A stretch of DNA of 64,000 nucleotides from assembly GCA_046154185.1 (NCBI GenBank), contig JBJXGE010000064.1:7224-71223 (forward strand), in the 5' to 3' direction. This document shows positions 17,562-26,477 of the stretch, piece after piece. Within the stretch, counting starts at the first letter, position 1. Each line of letters opens with the position of its first letter. Both the position numbers and the translations under genes were made by a program. The stretch is from JBJXGE01 sp046154185 (GTDB lineage: Bacteria > Planctomycetota > UBA8108 > UBA1146 > JAJFFE01). The notes under the pieces are model-generated. The model did no database searches. It saw nothing but the letters and a program-made list of their open reading frames with translations, and was not told the origin of the DNA.

Positions 17562-18149
17562 TCAGTTGCGGGACGGTGCGAAACTCTTCAAGTGCGTGCG
17601 CACAATCTTGCCCTTGAGCGGCGTGAACTCATCATTCAAGTGCTGACACAAGCGCGCCTCGATCTTGCTCTGCATCTCCGCGGTCTTGAGTTGCTCGCCG
17701 TTGTGTCGCAACAGGAACACGCGAATCTCGCTCGCCAACTCGGCTTTGACGAAACTTTGCGCTTGCTCGTTCTTCTTCTCGATCTCGACGATCTTCTTCC
17801 ACGCGTCACCGGCGATCACGACCGTGAAAGAAAAGGTAAAGCGACGAAACGCGCCCGGCGTGGTATCGCTGTCGTCGAAAATGGAAACTTCGTCGACGTC
17901 GATCATTCCGTTCTCGGCGATGTGCTCCGTCATCCCCTCTTGCATTTGCGTTGTCGCTTCCGCGTGCTCGACGGCGTGCGGTTTGCGTATGAGTCCAAAG
18001 ACGAAGAACAGCACGACGGCCTCGACGATCACGATGCCGCCGAAAATGAGGAGCCCCTTGCGCGCCATCAACTTGCCCCGCGGCTTCGCTGGCGCCTTCT
18101 CCTGCTCCTCGTCGACGACTTGCTTTGCTTCCAACTTCACTTCCGCCAC
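17562..18149 (-). CDS. fliL: Flagellar basal-body-associated protein FliL
   Basis: 195 residues from GTG 18149 with GGAGA upstream. Basic N-terminus, one membrane helix (LLIFGGIVIVEAVVLFFVFG, about 33-52) and a periplasmic domain with FTFSFTVVIAG, KKNEQAQSFVKAELASEIRVFLL and the C-terminal GKIVRTHLKSFAPS. FliL surrounds stator units and helps keep them active. No motA/motB is adjacent. Confidence 0.9.
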   Translation of the reverse strand: MAEVKLEAKQVVDEEQEKAPAKPRGKLMARKGLLIFGGIVIVEAVVLFFVFGLIRKPHAVEHAEATTQMQEGMTEHIAENGMIDVDEVSIFDDSDTTPGAFRRFTFSFTVVIAGDAWKKIVEIEKKNEQAQSFVKAELASEIRVFLLRHNGEQLKTAEMQSKIEARLCQHLNDEFTPLKGKIVRTHLKSFAPSRN

Positions 18150-18187
18150 GTTGCTTGTCTCCGCTCTTCTGCTGAGGGCCCAAATGG

Positions 18188-18382
18188 CTACTCGGGTCGA
18201 AACACCCGCAGCCGGCGGCCGTAGTCGATGACGCGCTCAATGATCTTGTCGAGCTTTTCAGCGACCAACACGCGTTCATTGTTGATCAATGTGATCACGG
18301 TGTCCGGCGTCTCTTCGACGAACTTGATCAGCTCGGCATTCAACAGCAACTCCTTGCCGTTCAGTTTCGTCACCCGGATCAC
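18188..18382 (-). CDS. flbD: Flagellar protein FlbD family
   Basis: 64 residues from GTG 18382, GAGAGG 7 bases upstream. Whole-length match to the small FlbD/SwrD family: MIRVTKLNGKELLLNAELI, then ETPDTVITLINNERVLV. Members sit between flgE and mot/fliL genes, as here, and in Bacillus the homologue raises motor power. The product is small and soluble and should not be confused with the Caulobacter response regulator of the same name. Confidence 0.93.
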   Translation of the reverse strand: MIRVTKLNGKELLLNAELIKFVEETPDTVITLINNERVLVAEKLDKIIERVIDYGRRLRVFRPE

Positions 18383-18413
18383 TCCGTTGCCTCTCGTTTC
18401 ATCCTCACCGCGT

Positions 18414-20825
18414 CTAGATGAGGTTCACCAACTCTTGCAGCATTTCGTCCGACACCGTGATCGTGCGCGCGTTGGCTTGAAACGCGCGCTGCCCGATGAT
18501 GAGATCGGTAAATTGTTCAGCGAGGTCCACGTTGGATTCTTCCAACATGCCGCCTTGAATGAGACCGCGGCCGAAAGTGCCGGCCGGGCCTAGCTGCGCG
18601 ATCCCGGAGTTGTTCGAAATGCGAAACATGTTCTCGCCCTCTTGGTCGAGGCCGTTGGGATTCGCGAAGCGCGCGATCGGAATCTGGCCCAGCGTGCGGG
18701 CCAAGCCGTTCGAGAAGATCCCAGTGACGATGCCGTCTTCGCCGACCGCAAATTCGCGGAGCGTGCCGGCCGCAAACCCGTCTTGGTCGCGCAGCGTCAC
18801 TTCGGACAACGTGGTTGCGAATTGCGTGAGTCGCGACAGATCGAGCTCGAATGTGAACGGCGTCGTGACCCCGCCGCCGGCTTCCGGACTCGCGTCGAGA
18901 TCGATCGAGACCGTCTCGCTCGGATTGCCGGTCGTCAGGAACTGGCCGTTCGAGCCGAACACCACGGTGCCGCTGCCGACCACGCGATCGCGATCGACGT
19001 CGTCTGCCGACTCGGCGATGTAGCGCCAAATGTTGGGACCGTTAGCGGTCGAGCCTTCGAACACGAACGTGAGCTCGACTTGGCGTGCGGTGCCGAGCGA
19101 ATCGTAGCCGGTCACATTGATGTGGAGCGATTCACCCTCGGCAGCCACCAGCGGTGGGTTGTCGAAGAGCGACACGCGCGCGCCGTTCGACACGAGTTCG
19201 AGATCACTGAGATGGTTTGCGCTGCCGAGATTGCCCGCGAGCTCGATCGAGCCGCTGGCTTCTTTGATGATCGAGAAGGTGGTGCCAGCGTCCGGAGTGA
19301 GTCCGAGCGCATCGGCCGTCGCGACCATGAAGTTGTCGCCGGAGACCTCCAAGATGCGACCGACGACGGTCACGCCACCCGCGAGAAACTCGACGCGCTG
19401 ACCCGTCATCAAATTGTGCTGGAGCGCGTAATCGGTGATCGCGGTATCGGTGACCGTGAAGGTGCGCACCGCGCCGCTCGTTGTGTTGCCGGAGACCGAC
19501 ACGGTACCGCTCGTCGAATCGACAGCGAGGAGCTCGACGTCGTCCGCTGCGCTCACGCCGGCCGGCGCGTGCACGACATAGGTGTCGCCGGTTGCCGGCA
19601 CGACCGTCAACGAGTTGAAGCCGTCGCTGCGGAGCGTCAACGTGTCGAGTGCACCGCCGGGAATGGAAGCGCTCACGGCGGTAATCTGCGCGACCTGGCC
19701 GGCGGCGGCGCCGGAGTTGAAGCGAATGAAATCGCCCGCCGCGACGCCGCGGAAATCCGCCGACAAGTCGGTGAGGCCGGTGAGGCTTGCCGTGTCGCCC
19801 GTCGCCAGGGTGCCGTTCACTTCTTCGCCAGTTACCGGGCTCATGCGCGCGTAAGAAAGCGTGTTCTCAACTTGCTCGCTCTGGTCGAGGAGGCCATCGC
19901 TGACGCCGAGTTGCCGTTTGATGAAACTCATGAACTCGCCAAGCGTGGTGCCGCCAGTCGGCGGCGGATCGCCAACCGTGAAGGTCGCGCCCGGTAACTC
20001 GCGCTCACCCTTCTGCGCCGTCATCGAAATCTCGACACCACTCGCTTGCGTCGCAAGGCCGGGGAAAAGCAGCGCCGAAGTCGCCGCCGTGCCCGCGGTC
20101 GTCGCCGTGTACGACACGAAATCACCGAGCGAACGCACGAGGTTCGCGAGCGGCGTGTCGCTGGTCGCGCGCTCGAGTCCGAGCGGATTCTGTTCGGAAA
20201 TGAGATCGTCGTTCGTGAAGCGATCGTCATAGAGCCGATCGGAGATCAAGAGCGAGCCTTGCGTGCCGACGTTGCCGCTCGAGTTGAGATTGCCGCCAAA
20301 CGTCGCAATGCTGGTCGGTCGGGCAATCGTCTGCACGCCGACTTGAATCTCGACGTTTTGCACTGGCCCGCCAGGCGTGACTTGGAAATTCTCGTCCGCC
20401 ATCCAGCCTTGCACGACGAATCCGGTCGACGGATCGTGCAGCAGATTCGCGGGGTTGATGGTGAACGAGCCGTCGCGCGTGTAGACCGCGCCGCCAGCGG
20501 CGTCGTTCAAAATGAAGAATCCTTCGCCTTGAATCGCGAGATCCGTGGAAACGCCGGTGGCCTCGGTTGGTCCTTGACCAAAGTCCGCCGTGCTCGACGC
20601 CACTTGCGCGCCGAGCCCGACTTGCACGGGATCGATGCCGCCGAGAAAGCCCTGCGGCGCCGTGCCGAAAGACATGGTCTGACTCAAGAGCGTGGAAAAA
20701 TCCACGCGCGAGCCCTTGAACGCGGTTGTGTCGACATTCGCGATGTTGTTACCAACCACTTCGATGCGAAATTGTTGAGCTTTGAGGCCCGCCACGGCGG
20801 TGTTGAGCGATCTTATGAGCGCCAC
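18414..20825 (-). CDS. flgE: Flagellar hook protein FlgE, unusually long
   Basis: 803 residues from GTG 20825; an earlier frame start at 20873 adds only 16 residues unlike any hook protein. N-terminal LNTAVAGLKAQQFRIEVVGNNIANVDTTAFKGS and C-terminal SNVDLAEQFTDLIIGQRAFQANARTITVSDEMLQELVNL are the rod/hook coiled-coil signatures. GEGFFILND-type D1 elements follow the N-terminus. It is about twice the length of enteric FlgE (about 400 residues); the extra sequence is Gly/Thr/Val-rich beta-type material from roughly 230 to 680, likely enlarged outer domains. Coupled to flgD upstream. Confidence 0.93.
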   Translation of the reverse strand: MALIRSLNTAVAGLKAQQFRIEVVGNNIANVDTTAFKGSRVDFSTLLSQTMSFGTAPQGFLGGIDPVQVGLGAQVASSTADFGQGPTEATGVSTDLAIQGEGFFILNDAAGGAVYTRDGSFTINPANLLHDPSTGFVVQGWMADENFQVTPGGPVQNVEIQVGVQTIARPTSIATFGGNLNSSGNVGTQGSLLISDRLYDDRFTNDDLISEQNPLGLERATSDTPLANLVRSLGDFVSYTATTAGTAATSALLFPGLATQASGVEISMTAQKGERELPGATFTVGDPPPTGGTTLGEFMSFIKRQLGVSDGLLDQSEQVENTLSYARMSPVTGEEVNGTLATGDTASLTGLTDLSADFRGVAAGDFIRFNSGAAAGQVAQITAVSASIPGGALDTLTLRSDGFNSLTVVPATGDTYVVHAPAGVSAADDVELLAVDSTSGTVSVSGNTTSGAVRTFTVTDTAITDYALQHNLMTGQRVEFLAGGVTVVGRILEVSGDNFMVATADALGLTPDAGTTFSIIKEASGSIELAGNLGSANHLSDLELVSNGARVSLFDNPPLVAAEGESLHINVTGYDSLGTARQVELTFVFEGSTANGPNIWRYIAESADDVDRDRVVGSGTVVFGSNGQFLTTGNPSETVSIDLDASPEAGGGVTTPFTFELDLSRLTQFATTLSEVTLRDQDGFAAGTLREFAVGEDGIVTGIFSNGLARTLGQIPIARFANPNGLDQEGENMFRISNNSGIAQLGPAGTFGRGLIQGGMLEESNVDLAEQFTDLIIGQRAFQANARTITVSDEMLQELVNLI

Positions 20826-20843
20826 GAGGCTCTGCCTTTCAGT

Positions 20844-20860
20844 GGACCGACATGCGGTCC
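20844..20860. repeat. Inverted repeat in the flgE leader
   Basis: Perfect 6-bp stem GGACCG/CGGTCC with loop ACATG, 19 bases before the flgE start codon on the transcribed minus strand. It sits in the 104-base flgD-flgE gap, the largest within this part of the operon. It could be an RNA stop, an RNA-processing site or a translational control element for hook protein. Confidence 0.4.
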
Positions 20861-20929
20861 GCCTTGGTGTCATCGCTCACGTCCGTGCGAGCCAGAATGC
20901 AAAAATTTTCGTCCATTACTGCACAGTCG

Positions 20930-21355
20930 TTATTGCGCGACGGTCGCCGCCGCATGCACTTCGTTGACGCGACTCAGCGGCACAAGTCCGCTGCCGATTC
21001 CAAGCAGCACTTGCTGATCCTGAATGATGACGCGATCCACGACTCCGCCGAGTTCGACACCTTCAGCGCTCATGCCCGCGACTTCGCGACCGATGAGCGC
21101 GCCGGCCGAGGAGATCTGCTGCCCGAGTAGCAGCGCCTCGATCCCTTCGGACAGCTTGGTCGTCGCCTGGAGTGTCTGCATCTGCGTGAGCTGATTCAGG
21201 AATTGCTGATTGTCGAGCGGTTCGAGCGGGTCCTGGTTACTCATCTCCGTGATCATGATCTTGAAAAAATCGTCAGTTGAGAGCGCTGAGTTGGCGCTGC
21301 GCGACGTGCCCGACGTCGCGCTTCCTCCACCGAGTATCTGGCTCAATCCATCCAT
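20930..21355 (-). CDS. flgD: Hook scaffold/capping protein FlgD, short form
   Basis: 141 residues from ATG 21355. It contains the conserved N-terminal part STDDFFKIMITEMSNQDPLEPLDNQQFLNQLTQMQTL and the hydrophobic ALIGREV segment. The C-terminal tudor/Fn3-like half of enteric FlgD (about 230 residues) is absent; the protein ends after a single short beta region (VVDRVIIQDQQVLLGIGSG). FlgD caps the growing hook. Lies between fliK and flgE, the usual place. Confidence 0.9.
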   Translation of the reverse strand: MDGLSQILGGGSATSGTSRSANSALSTDDFFKIMITEMSNQDPLEPLDNQQFLNQLTQMQTLQATTKLSEGIEALLLGQQISSAGALIGREVAGMSAEGVELGGVVDRVIIQDQQVLLGIGSGLVPLSRVNEVHAAATVAQ

Positions 21356-21407
21356 CGTCGGCCATCACTTTCCTGAGCGGCCGGAGCCGCAACGCTTGCG
21401 AACTCCA

Positions 21408-23051
21408 TCACACATGCAGATCTAAAGTCGCGCCGACACCGCTCGCGGCGCCGACGAGTTCGAGCTCCGGCTCGGACGCGGACGAATCGAACAACGTGGC
21501 GGTGCTCCCTGCGAAGCGCGTCGCGTCGTCTTGATCGGACGGCGCCGCGTCGCCGCCGAATTCGCGATGCAGATCAACGGCGATCTCGCCGCGTTCCTCG
21601 CCAAAACTGTCGAGCACGCGTTGCAGTTCATCGAGGTGCTTTTGGATTACACCGCGCACTTCCTCGCTCTCGACTTGAAACCTGACTTTGACGCGACGGT
21701 CGGTCAGTTTGACTTCGATGTTGACGCGACCGAGGGTCGGCGGGTCGAGCCGCACCTTCACCGATGAATCGCCGGCGCGCATCGAACTGCGCACGAGCCG
21801 GTAGAGACGCCGCGCGAGTTGGATCTCGTCATGGGGATCCGCGCGCAATTGCACTTCGCTGCGCACCGGAGTCGCCGCGCGACCGCCGTCTTCGCTTAGC
21901 GACCCGAGTACCGGCGCCGATCGTAGGCTCGCGGTGTCGGGGGTCGATTCGTTCGTGATCGAAGGTCCCCAGCTCGATGCACCTTGACGTTCAACGCGCG
22001 CAGCGATGTTCGCGACGACTGCCGTCGGCTCCGGCGGTTCGGCATTGCTTGTCAGGGACTCGACGGTCGGTGACTCGGCGGCCACGAACGGCTCGACGAT
22101 CGCATCGCGCGCCAAACCCGACGCGTTGTCTACGCCGTTCTCCAAGAGGAAGAAGTCAGCGGCTCGAGCGGGCGCGCCGCTCGTCGTGAGCTCTGAACGC
22201 ACACGCGCATTCTGGAAAACGTCGAGCGGCTGCAGAGGCGCGGCCGCGAGCGGCGAGGCGGCGACGCTCGCCGGCGTCCGCGCGCCCGTCGCAGCAGCGG
22301 GACTGTTCGCACGCGCCGCGGTCGAACGCGCGGCGAGTTGCGCCTGTGCGGCCGCGGCTGCAGCGGACATCACGTTTGGCTTAGTGGCGGTCGCTGCGTC
22401 TGCGATGTGCGACGCAGTTGGGTCGGTCGACCCAGCGAACGGTGTCAACGAGTCGGCGTTTTCATCCGCCGCATCCATGGCGAGCAGAAGCGCGCTTGCC
22501 GGGGCCGCCAACTGCGAATCGTCCGCGGTCGTCGGCGGCGCGCCGGAAGTGGACGACATGCCCGGCAACGTCGCCGTCGCGCCTTCCGGCGCGCTCGAGA
22601 GTTCCGCGGTCGGCAGCGTCGGCGTTACCGCCGCGGTGGCAGGAAGCGCACTTCCGGGCGGCGATAAGGACGCCAGCGCCGTCGCCGCGTTGTTGATCGC
22701 CATCACCGTCGGTGTGGTTTCGACGCTGGGTGGCAAAGCGTCAGCGTCGCGCTCGTCGTCGGCACGCGTCAGCTCGGCACGATTCGACCGCGGACTTGCG
22801 TCGGTTCGCGCCTTCTCGGACTCAGACTTCCGTGTGGGGTCGATCGCGTCCTTGCGGCCGTCCAAAGCTGGCGCGCGTCCCGCTTCGGCGTCGGCGAGCT
22901 GGTCCCGAAAACTCGGGGCACTCTCGCTTTCAGCCGTTGCTTTGGGCGCGAACACTTGCGCAATGGTCACGGCGTTCACGTCGTCGACCTTCAAGAGCAA
23001 TCCTTCCCATTCGACGCCGATCGCCTCGCGACTCGGCAGAACATCCCTCAA
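21408..23051 (-). CDS. fliK: Flagellar hook-length control protein FliK
   Basis: 547 residues from TTG 23051; a GTG at 22979 with AAGG 8 bases upstream (about 523 residues) may be the true start. About 400 residues of Ala/Pro/Ser/Thr-rich low-complexity sequence act as the molecular ruler. The C-terminal Flg_hook domain follows, containing SSVKVRLDPPTLGRVNIEV and EEVRGVIQKHLDELQRVL. FliK measures the hook and tells FlhB to switch export substrates. Position between motE-like and flgD genes fits. Confidence 0.88.
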   Translation of the reverse strand: MRDVLPSREAIGVEWEGLLLKVDDVNAVTIAQVFAPKATAESESAPSFRDQLADAEAGRAPALDGRKDAIDPTRKSESEKARTDASPRSNRAELTRADDERDADALPPSVETTPTVMAINNAATALASLSPPGSALPATAAVTPTLPTAELSSAPEGATATLPGMSSTSGAPPTTADDSQLAAPASALLLAMDAADENADSLTPFAGSTDPTASHIADAATATKPNVMSAAAAAAQAQLAARSTAARANSPAAATGARTPASVAASPLAAAPLQPLDVFQNARVRSELTTSGAPARAADFFLLENGVDNASGLARDAIVEPFVAAESPTVESLTSNAEPPEPTAVVANIAARVERQGASSWGPSITNESTPDTASLRSAPVLGSLSEDGGRAATPVRSEVQLRADPHDEIQLARRLYRLVRSSMRAGDSSVKVRLDPPTLGRVNIEVKLTDRRVKVRFQVESEEVRGVIQKHLDELQRVLDSFGEERGEIAVDLHREFGGDAAPSDQDDATRFAGSTATLFDSSASEPELELVGAASGVGATLDLHV

Positions 23052-23069
23052 TCTCTCATCGGCACACCG

Positions 23070-23786
23070 CTACGGATTGCGTAGTCGGGTGATCAATTGA
23101 CCCGCGAGATCGGGCCGCGTCGTCCCGAGCGCCTCCAACACTTTCGCGACGCGCGCGGGCGCCATGGCGCTCAAGAGCTCGGCCGTTTCCCGCCGGCTCG
23201 CGTCGCGCGCTTCGTCGCTCGCGACCGCTGTTTCTTGCTCGGAGAAGATTCTCGCGAGCGCCTCTGGTTCGACCGCCTTGAGGCTCTCGAGTAGGCGCGG
23301 CAAGCCGCGCGCGCGTTCGCCCTGCTGCTTCAGCTCGAGGACGAAGCGCGCGGCGTCGCCCGCGATCTCGTCGGTCGTCACGGTGCGGCCGAGTATTTGT
23401 GACAACAGCTCAGCGCTCGCGGTCGCGAGCGCCGTGAGTTGCGTGCGCGCGGCGGCGATCGCTTCTTTCTCGGCGCGCACGGCCGCTTGACTCGCACTGA
23501 GGTCGGCGCTCATGCCGCGCAGTCGTTCGTTCCAGAGCACGAGACCGTCTGCGGCGGCGGGATCGAGTTCGCCCGATGGTCGGACCGCGGTGGTGGCGGC
23601 GGACGGCGGATCCATCGGCTTCATCACCGCCAGCGCCGTGTCGTTCGTAAGCGCGGCGCGAATTTGCTCCCAGGGTGGCAGCATGCCGAGAAACGACGCG
23701 AGTAGCAGCGCGCCGAGTACCGGCGCCATGACCAGCGCACTCAACAACGCGAATAATTGGTATCCGAGTTTGCCGAGCCGTTTCAT
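23070..23786 (-). CDS. MotE-like protein (MgtE-N-like C-terminal domain) of the flagellar operon
   Basis: 238 residues from ATG 23786, overlapping the fliJ stop as ATGA. One N-terminal membrane helix (LFALLSALVMAPVLGALLLASFLG, cut to family length, about 11-34) is followed by a coiled-coil region. The C-terminal domain, ETAELLSAMAPARVAKVLEALG near residues 200-222, has the FliG/MgtE-N repeat found in MotE/YlxF-type chaperones. Those proteins stabilise MotC or link the stator to the switch and are encoded after fliJ, as here. The name is by domain and position. Confidence 0.7.
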   Translation of the reverse strand: MKRLGKLGYQLFALLSALVMAPVLGALLLASFLGMLPPWEQIRAALTNDTALAVMKPMDPPSAATTAVRPSGELDPAAADGLVLWNERLRGMSADLSASQAAVRAEKEAIAAARTQLTALATASAELLSQILGRTVTTDEIAGDAARFVLELKQQGERARGLPRLLESLKAVEPEALARIFSEQETAVASDEARDASRRETAELLSAMAPARVAKVLEALGTTRPDLAGQLITRLRNP

Positions 23787-24253
23787 GACGCAACCATTTC
23801 GCCCAGAAGTTCATCTCGCGTCCGCGCGCCGGGGCGGCGCAACTCTTCCAATTCACGCTCTTCGACTTTCTTCAGCACGCCGCGGTACTCCTCGTACTGA
23901 CGCTGCTTGAGTCGTTCGACGACTTGACGATTGCGAACGGCCGCGACGACCGCGCGTTGGGAAACGCGCAGCGCTTCACGTCGCTGGCGCACATCGGCGC
24001 GGACTGTCAGCTTTTCTTTCGCAAGCTGATTGAGATGGCGGCGCAACATGAGCACTTCGTTCATGTCGAGCGTGCCCTTCGCGACGGCGCGCAATTTCTC
24101 CTGGCTGGAACGTTGCGCGACTTGAATGCTCTCGAGTCGCGCTTCCAAGTCGAGAACCTGCTTCTGGTGCTGGCGGAGAGTCGCGACTTGGCGATCCTCT
24201 TCCACTTTGCGCACGCGCAAGAGTCCCTCGAGCCGGAACGTGAATGCTTTCAT
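23783..24253 (-). CDS. fliJ: Flagellar export chaperone FliJ
   Basis: 156 residues from ATG 24253, overlapping the fliI stop. The whole protein is a two-helix coiled coil beginning FTFRLEGLLRVRKVEEDRQ, typical of FliJ. It inserts into the FliI hexamer and hands chaperones to FlhA. Arg/Glu/Gln-rich throughout. Confidence 0.88.
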   Translation of the reverse strand: MKAFTFRLEGLLRVRKVEEDRQVATLRQHQKQVLDLEARLESIQVAQRSSQEKLRAVAKGTLDMNEVLMLRRHLNQLAKEKLTVRADVRQRREALRVSQRAVVAAVRNRQVVERLKQRQYEEYRGVLKKVEERELEELRRPGARTRDELLGEMVAS

Positions 24254-25593
24254 GGAGCCGTTTCTCGCTTCGTAGATTTTGCGGGTTGGTAAATGGCTTT
24301 GAGCTGCGCCGCCGCTTGCTCGAGCGAGGCGCTTTCGTCGGGCGTTTGGCGCAGCAGCGCCTCGATTCGACCGACGCGGTCGACGGCGAGGTCCGTGCGG
24401 GGGTCAGTACCGCGCACGTACGCGCCCAGATGAATGAGGTCTTCGACATCACGAGCGCGCGCGAGGTCGGCGACGGCCTCCCGCGCAAACTCGAGATGCT
24501 CGGTCGTGACGACGTCTTTCATGACCCGGCTGACACTCTCGAGCACGTCGATTGCCGGGAAGAAACCGCGCGTCGCGAGCTTGCGCGACAACCAAATGTG
24601 TCCGTCGAGGATTCCGCGCACGGCATCGCCGATGGGGTCGTGCAAATCATCCCCTTCGACGAGCACGGTGTAGAAGCCCGTGATGCTGCCGAGTTCAGCC
24701 GGTCCCGTGCGCTCGAGCAGTTGCGCAAGCAGCGTGAAGACGGACGGTGGAAACGCGCGCGTTGCCGGCGGCTCGGATGCGGAGAGTCCGACTTCGCGCT
24801 GCGCGAGCGCGACGCGCGTGATCGAATCGAGCAGAAAGGTGACGTCGACGCCACTGTCGCGAAACCATTCGGCAATGCGGGTGGCGACGCGGGCGGCGCG
24901 TAGGCGCATGACCGGCGACTCGTCGGAAGTCGCGGTCACGACCACCGAGCGCGAGAGCCCGATCGGACCGAGATCGCGCTCGACGAACTCACGAACTTCG
25001 CGACCGCGTTCACCGACGAGCGCGATGACGTTCACTCGGGCGGCCGAATAGCGTGCCAGCATGCCGAGCAGCACGGACTTGCCGACGCCGCTGCCGGAGA
25101 ACACGCCAACGCGCTGACCACAGCCGCACGTCAGCAACGAGTCGATGGCACGCACGCCCGTACTCATCGGCCGGTGAATGCGCTGGCGCCCAAGCGGCGG
25201 AATCGGCGGACTGTCGAGCCTGAGGCGCTCGATGCAACGGATCGGGCCCTTGCCGTCGATCGGCTGACCGCGGGCATCCAAAATGCGACCGAGGAGTTCT
25301 TGCCCAACGCCGACGCCCGGTTGCTCACCCTCGTAGAGCACGGCATCGCCCGGCGACACGCCGGCCGTCGGTCCACACGGCAACAACACGGTGCGTTGGT
25401 CGCGAAAGGCGACGACTTCAGCTTCGAGCGACTGACCCGCGAGTTGTCGACACAACACGCGGCATTGACTGCCGATTGCGAGTGGCAAGCCATCGGCTTC
25501 GATAACGAGACCGTTCACGCGCCGAACACGACCACTCACGGTCACGAGATCCTGGCCGGCGATCGCGCTGTGCAAATTCGAGAGCGCTCTCAT
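24250..25593 (-). CDS. fliI: Flagellum-specific export ATPase FliI
   Basis: 447 residues from ATG 25593, overlapping fliH. Walker A SGSGVGKSVLLGML near residue 170, VGERGREVREFVE, Walker B VTFLLDSITRVALAQREVGL and GFYTVLVEGDD, all F1-beta/FliI family features. Couples ATP hydrolysis to unloading of export substrates together with FliH and FliJ. Confidence 0.98.
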   Translation of the reverse strand: MRALSNLHSAIAGQDLVTVSGRVRRVNGLVIEADGLPLAIGSQCRVLCRQLAGQSLEAEVVAFRDQRTVLLPCGPTAGVSPGDAVLYEGEQPGVGVGQELLGRILDARGQPIDGKGPIRCIERLRLDSPPIPPLGRQRIHRPMSTGVRAIDSLLTCGCGQRVGVFSGSGVGKSVLLGMLARYSAARVNVIALVGERGREVREFVERDLGPIGLSRSVVVTATSDESPVMRLRAARVATRIAEWFRDSGVDVTFLLDSITRVALAQREVGLSASEPPATRAFPPSVFTLLAQLLERTGPAELGSITGFYTVLVEGDDLHDPIGDAVRGILDGHIWLSRKLATRGFFPAIDVLESVSRVMKDVVTTEHLEFAREAVADLARARDVEDLIHLGAYVRGTDPRTDLAVDRVGRIEALLRQTPDESASLEQAAAQLKAIYQPAKSTKRETAP

Positions 25594-26474
25594 AGCACTC
25601 CTCCGGCTTCGACGAGCCGACGGCGGGCGACTTCAAGCTGTGTCTCGAGCGTCACGTCGACTGTCGTCTGTTCGGTCCGCACGCAGCAGCCGCCGCGGCC
25701 GATGGCGTTGTTCTCGACGATGCGCACCGAAGCGCCGGCCAATTGTCGGCTGAGAAACTGTTCGAGACAGCGATCGATGTGTTCGCGATCGAGCGGGTGA
25801 ATTTCGACGATCAAGATGCCGCGCACTTCGATACGGTCGAGCGCGAGCTTGAGTTGCTCGACGATCGCCTCGGGGCAGTGGTCGCCATGGTGGCGCACGA
25901 TGCGATGGGCGATGCTCAGCGCCAGATCGAGCAACTCGGCGCGCGCGCCCGCGAGACTACTCTGCCACTGACGTTCGAGTTGCGTGCGCAAGCTGTCGAG
26001 CGCGCTGCGTGCCGACTGCGTTGCGTCGGAGAGCTCCGCCGTCAGTTCGCTACGCACCGCGGCGTCACCCTGCGCGCGACCTTCCTTCAACCCTTTCTCG
26101 AGTCCTTCACTGTAGCCCTGCGCGAATCCTCGTTGCTCGCCGCGAGCCATTCCGCGCGCGAAACCAGCTTCCTCGAGTTGGGTGGCGTGCGCCTGCGCGG
26201 CCGCGATCTTCTCATCGATGGAGCGCTGCGCGGTTTCAATCGCGAGCCGCAGTCGAGCGCGTCCATCATCCGCTTGCGTGCGGAGGCGCGTTTCGATTTC
26301 GGTCGCTGCGCGCTCGAGTTCGCCGAGGCGGCCTTCGGAGCGCTCAATGAGCGCGCTCGTGAGCTGTTGAATGTCTTCCAGCCGAAAGTGCTGCTCGTCG
26401 AGCAACAGGCCACTGCCCGGCGCGCGAATAATGCGGCTTGCGGATGCGGGACTGCTGTGGGCTGCTTCGACCAT
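25590..26474 (-). CDS. fliH: Flagellar assembly protein FliH
   Basis: 294 residues from ATG 26474, 3 bases after the fliG stop. A long helical region includes the GxxxG-type repeat typical of FliH (GFARGMARGEQRGFAQG with GLEKGLKEG, about 124-152). The C-terminal V-ATPase-E-like domain carries LALSIAHRIVRHH. FliH binds FliI and docks it to the C-ring. Confidence 0.92.
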   Translation of the reverse strand: MVEAAHSSPASASRIIRAPGSGLLLDEQHFRLEDIQQLTSALIERSEGRLGELERAATEIETRLRTQADDGRARLRLAIETAQRSIDEKIAAAQAHATQLEEAGFARGMARGEQRGFAQGYSEGLEKGLKEGRAQGDAAVRSELTAELSDATQSARSALDSLRTQLERQWQSSLAGARAELLDLALSIAHRIVRHHGDHCPEAIVEQLKLALDRIEVRGILIVEIHPLDREHIDRCLEQFLSRQLAGASVRIVENNAIGRGGCCVRTEQTTVDVTLETQLEVARRRLVEAGGVL

Positions 26475-26477
26475 TTT

